Shown: positions 13,509-15,768 of the stretch, piece by piece | How the letters are laid out: each line of letters starts with the position of its first letter | How positions within the stretch are numbered: position 1 is the stretch's first letter | Source: Chrysochromulina tobinii | Lineage: Eukaryota; Haptophyta; Prymnesiales; Chrysochromulinaceae | Length of the DNA stretch: 15,768 nucleotides | Direction of reading: 5' to 3' | Assembly (NCBI GenBank): GCA_001275005.1 | Contig: JWZX01001690.1 | Location: 1-15,768 of the forward strand | The notes under the pieces: model-generated | The model's input: the letters and a program-made list of their open reading frames with translations, nothing else | Database searches by the model: none | Told to the model about the DNA's origin: nothing | Program-made: the position numbers and the translations under genes

Positions 13509-15464
13509 ATGTCTCAGGGGTTTTGTGTTAAGTGCCTCTGTCTGCGCCTTCCACGGTGTGTCTCCATGGGACCGGTGGTCATATTGAAATTATTGGTCCT
13601 TGACTTGACTTGTCCTGGGGCAAAAAAACAGTTTCAATTCTCACGGCGGAAGGCAAAAATGCAGAGGACCTCTGAAGAGGAGAGGCGCTTCATCGAGGCG
13701 GCGCTGATACAAAAGGCGTCTCAGGGGCAGGACTGGGGGAAAGGCGTCTCAGTGCCGCGCATTCGAAAAAAGTGGGTGCCGCCCGGCTCCAACATCGCCA
13801 TGGGCGACGGGCAGGCCGCTCGCACGTTCATCGGTGCATGGCATATGATGACGCCGTTGCCTTCGTGGACGTCGCCGCTGCAAAACCAGCCCAACTGTAA
13901 GACGGTGCCAAATCTCGCATCGATCGACGCCATCATCACCCGTCTCAGGACGCCGTATCGCGAGGCGCCCAGGAAGCCGCCCATCCGGGTGCATGCGACG
14001 CACCCGCCAGTAGCGCTGTTGGCCAGCATGGGCTCGACGGCGCACCTCAAAAATCAGCAACGGGCGCAGAACAAGAGGCCGCCGTCGCCGCTTGCGGCGG
14101 CGTGGCGCTCGGCGCCCAATCTGAGCAAGATGGACAAGGGCTCGGCACACCACCGGTCGGCGCCGCAGCTGACGAGTCGCAAGCTGCCCGATGGCGCGAC
14201 GTCGAAGCTGCTGCCCGACCACATGCGGCGCGAGCTGATCGAGTACGCGCGCTCGCAGGAGAAAGAGCTGGTGCTGCTCGTCGAGATGCGCCCCGTGAAA
14301 ACGCAGACCCTGCACCAGGTCGAGGACAAGTATCGCCAATTCGCCTCCGCCCTCGCTGCTGAGCTGGGAGAGCATCTCTTCTCGAAGCGCCGTCCCGAGC
14401 TTGCCGCGTTCACAGCGATCACGGTGGAGCTCCCGTCGGACGCGTTCAAGGCGCCTCCCTCGAATGCGGGCAGCTCGGGCTCCAGTGGAGGTGCCAGCGG
14501 CGGCGACGCGGCGGCGGCGGCGGCGATGGCAGCGTACCTCAATCCCGCATTCGACGATTTCCGGGCGGCCGAAGGGTTCGTGGCGTCCAACTGCAGCACC
14601 TTGAGCGCGCCGCCCCTCCGCTTTGGGGCGTTTGAGGTCTACCTCGTCGCCAAGCTGCCGCGCATGGCCTTCGGCGCGGAGCGCGGCGGCAGCGGGCGTG
14701 GCGGCGGCGGCGGCAGCGGCAGCGCGGCGGCGCAGGAGGACTCGTTCCATGTTGAGCTGCTGTTCTCGAAGCTCTTCTCGCGATGCTGGCCGAACGTGGC
14801 CAACGTGATCAAGAAGATCCGGCAGCATCCGGCCGTGATGATGGAGATGGTGCGCCGTGAGGATGCCTTTGTCTTCGAGCAGGCGCGTCGCGAGGGCGAG
14901 GCGGACGGGCCCGCCGGCGTGCGCTCAGCACTCGATCAGATGCAAGAACCTCTGACGTCGGTGGTACACGAGACAGGCTCGCTGCACTCGAACTCAACGA
15001 TCGACGCCGCAACCAAGCTGCTCGCGGACCTCGATGCGGGCGACGCCGCGCTGTGCCAGGCGATGAAGATCGGCTCGCTCGAGGCGCTCGACATGGCGCT
15101 CGACCGATTTGGGAAGGTGCCTGGTACGACGGCGAGCAGGAGTGTGGTGCGAGAGGCGAGGAATCGGCGCGAGGCTTGGATCCTTGAGAGGCCGCCGCCT
15201 CAGCCCACGGCCGCCGCGCCGGCGCTTCAGGTCAAGGCGGAGGCGGAGGGCGTGCCGCAGCCGGCTGCATCGAGTCTGCCCTCAAGTCTAGAGGCGGCCG
15301 AGGAGGACGAGCGGGCAGCCCTGGCGCTCGAGGCCGAGCAGGAGGCGGAGGGGCAGCCGGCCGAACGCAGTCAGTTTCTTCGATCGGACGCGGAGTGGGC
15401 CGACGACCTCGACGGCCACGATGATGAGCTTGATGACTACGTAGCCGCGGCGGCGCGACGATGA
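13509..15464 (+). CDS. Uncharacterised protein with a possible degenerate SelW/Rdx-like domain
   Basis: The protein is 651 residues from the ATG at 13509, which fits the TATAA at 13456. An ATG at 13659 (601 residues, AAAAATG context) is an alternative, because the intervening 150 bases are AT-richer and may be leader or intron. The first half is basic, with repeated SAPNLSK, SAPQLTS and TVPNLAS phrases. The centre holds ELVLLVEMRPVKTQTLHQVE (from 14265), a helix, ITVELPS, then PPLRFGAFEVYLVAKLP (near 14613) and VELLFSKLFSRCWPNVANVI (from 14751). That order recalls the Rdx/SelW fold, where a strand with CxxC/U is followed by GaFEV and lfSKl...fPn...v, but the Cys pair is absent. Poly-Ala/Gly runs (14500-14530, 14685-14730) are inserted in loops. 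The C-terminus is Ala/Glu-rich and ends DDELDDYVAAAARR within a tandem repeat. Function is unknown. Confidence 0.7.
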   Translation: MSQGFCVKCLCLRLPRCVSMGPVVILKLLVLDLTCPGAKKQFQFSRRKAKMQRTSEEERRFIEAALIQKASQGQDWGKGVSVPRIRKKWVPPGSNIAMGDGQAARTFIGAWHMMTPLPSWTSPLQNQPNCKTVPNLASIDAIITRLRTPYREAPRKPPIRVHATHPPVALLASMGSTAHLKNQQRAQNKRPPSPLAAAWRSAPNLSKMDKGSAHHRSAPQLTSRKLPDGATSKLLPDHMRRELIEYARSQEKELVLLVEMRPVKTQTLHQVEDKYRQFASALAAELGEHLFSKRRPELAAFTAITVELPSDAFKAPPSNAGSSGSSGGASGGDAAAAAAMAAYLNPAFDDFRAAEGFVASNCSTLSAPPLRFGAFEVYLVAKLPRMAFGAERGGSGRGGGGGSGSAAAQEDSFHVELLFSKLFSRCWPNVANVIKKIRQHPAVMMEMVRREDAFVFEQARREGEADGPAGVRSALDQMQEPLTSVVHETGSLHSNSTIDAATKLLADLDAGDAALCQAMKIGSLEALDMALDRFGKVPGTTASRSVVREARNRREAWILERPPPQPTAAAPALQVKAEAEGVPQPAASSLPSSLEAAEEDERAALALEAEQEAEGQPAERSQFLRSDAEWADDLDGHDDELDDYVAAAARR

Positions 15465-15570
15465 TGAGCTTGATGACTACGTAGCCGCGGCGGCGCGACG
15501 ATGATGAGCTTGATCATCACGTAGCCGCGGCGGCGCGACGATGATGAGCTTGATGACTACGTAGCCGCGC
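15421..15570 (+). repeat. 40-bp tandem repeat, about 3.8 copies, overlapping the gene's stop codon
   Basis: Units start at 15421, 15461, 15501 and 15541. Units 1 and 2 are identical. Unit 3 differs in a clustered change (TGATGACTAC to TGATCATCAC) that creates a GATGAT/ATCATC hairpin. Unit 4 diverges after GTAGCCGCG. Because 40 is not a multiple of three, translation of unit 1 passes into unit 2 out of phase and meets TGA at 15462-15464. Confidence 0.95.
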
Positions 15571-15697
15571 GCGGCGGCGCGCCCGAGCTGATTCGTCCTC
15601 CTCGTGATGAAAGACCGCCCGGTTGGGAGGCCTCTAAAGGAAGGCCAGACGCCCAGAGGGCAGAGCGCAATGGGTCCATTTGGGTGAGGCGACAGTG
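15465..15697. other. 3' flank: rest of tandem repeat and former coding tail
   Basis: After the stop the tandem units continue to about 15570. In the phase of unit 1, unit 4 (offset 120 bases, so in frame) runs open through 15718 and ends at TAA. The tail reads roughly APELIRPPRDERPPGWEASK, continued by a basic stretch. No polyadenylation signal is visible before the window ends. Confidence 0.5.
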
Positions 15698-15768
15698 CAG
15701 GGGCGGACTTGGAATTTAAATCCCGGAATTTCGGAATTGTAATCCTAGCCCCCTCGAAATTCCATGAC
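15698..15768. mobile_element. Possible terminus of a hAT-type DNA transposon (cut by window edge)
   Basis: The sequence starting CAGGGGCGGACTTGGAATTT resembles the CAGGGGCGGA...-type ends of many hAT elements. GGAATT recurs at 15711, 15725 and 15733. A perfect 9-bp inverted repeat (GGAATTTCG at 15725-15733, CGAAATTCC at 15755-15763) flanks a CT/AG-rich stretch, as in hAT subterminal regions. The eight bases before it, CGACAGTG (15690-15697), are the candidate target-site copy. The other end lies outside the window. Confidence 0.35.

Noticed and set aside
13749-14828. 359-residue minus-strand frame opposite the last gene
   Set aside because: Arg/Leu-rich, low-complexity shadow of a GC-rich gene; no motifs, while the plus frame has the GAFEV and FSKL motifs.

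Overview
This window looks like nuclear DNA from a unicellular alga. The reasons are long intron-poor reading frames, GC-rich coding sequence, a canonical AATAAA signal, and extracellular Ser-Pro-rich (pherophorin/extensin-like) tracts mixed with Notch-repeat-like Cys modules of a kind familiar from haptophytes and dinoflagellates. A haptophyte is my best guess, but the sequence alone does not settle the lineage. I see no bacterial operon signals, tRNA, rRNA or CRISPR array.

Layout. Positions 2-7234 (+) hold one giant reading frame, open at the left edge. It encodes a multi-domain membrane receptor. Outside the cell it has Pro-rich stalks, three LNR-like Cys modules, an EGF-like module and a GPS autoproteolysis motif. 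After the first membrane helix come a long disordered cytosolic stretch, a PDZ domain, a helix pair, five IQ-like calmodulin-binding motifs, a small predicted alpha/beta domain and a terminal helix pair. It resembles the polycystin-1/adhesion-receptor style of protein, with PDZ standing roughly where polycystin-1 carries PLAT. It converges on a minus-strand pair: a coiled-coil protein (7718-9463), and upstream of it an AlkB-like 2-oxoglutarate/Fe(II) oxygenase with an N-terminal membrane segment (9540-10541). Positions 10542-11239 are largely non-coding. They contain a decayed GT8 (glycogenin-like) glycosyltransferase fragment, a TATA box with no obvious gene, and a 35/36-bp direct repeat.

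A DMT/EamA-type transporter (11240-12358, minus) and an AANAT-like GNAT acetyltransferase (12809-13357, minus) follow, separated by a 450-bp spacer with several short palindromes. The acetyltransferase is divergent from the last gene (13509-15464, +), a 651-residue protein of unknown role. Its middle carries a motif order reminiscent of the SelW/Rdx thioredoxin-like family, without the redox Cys pair. That gene ends inside a four-copy 40-bp tandem repeat which appears to have truncated its reading frame. The last 71 bases look like one terminus of a hAT-type DNA transposon.

The genes do not form an evident pathway; eukaryotic neighbours need not. The most unusual items are the receptor architecture, a perfect 28-bp palindrome inside its coding sequence, the frame-closing tandem repeat, the membrane-anchored AlkB-like protein and the GT8 relic.
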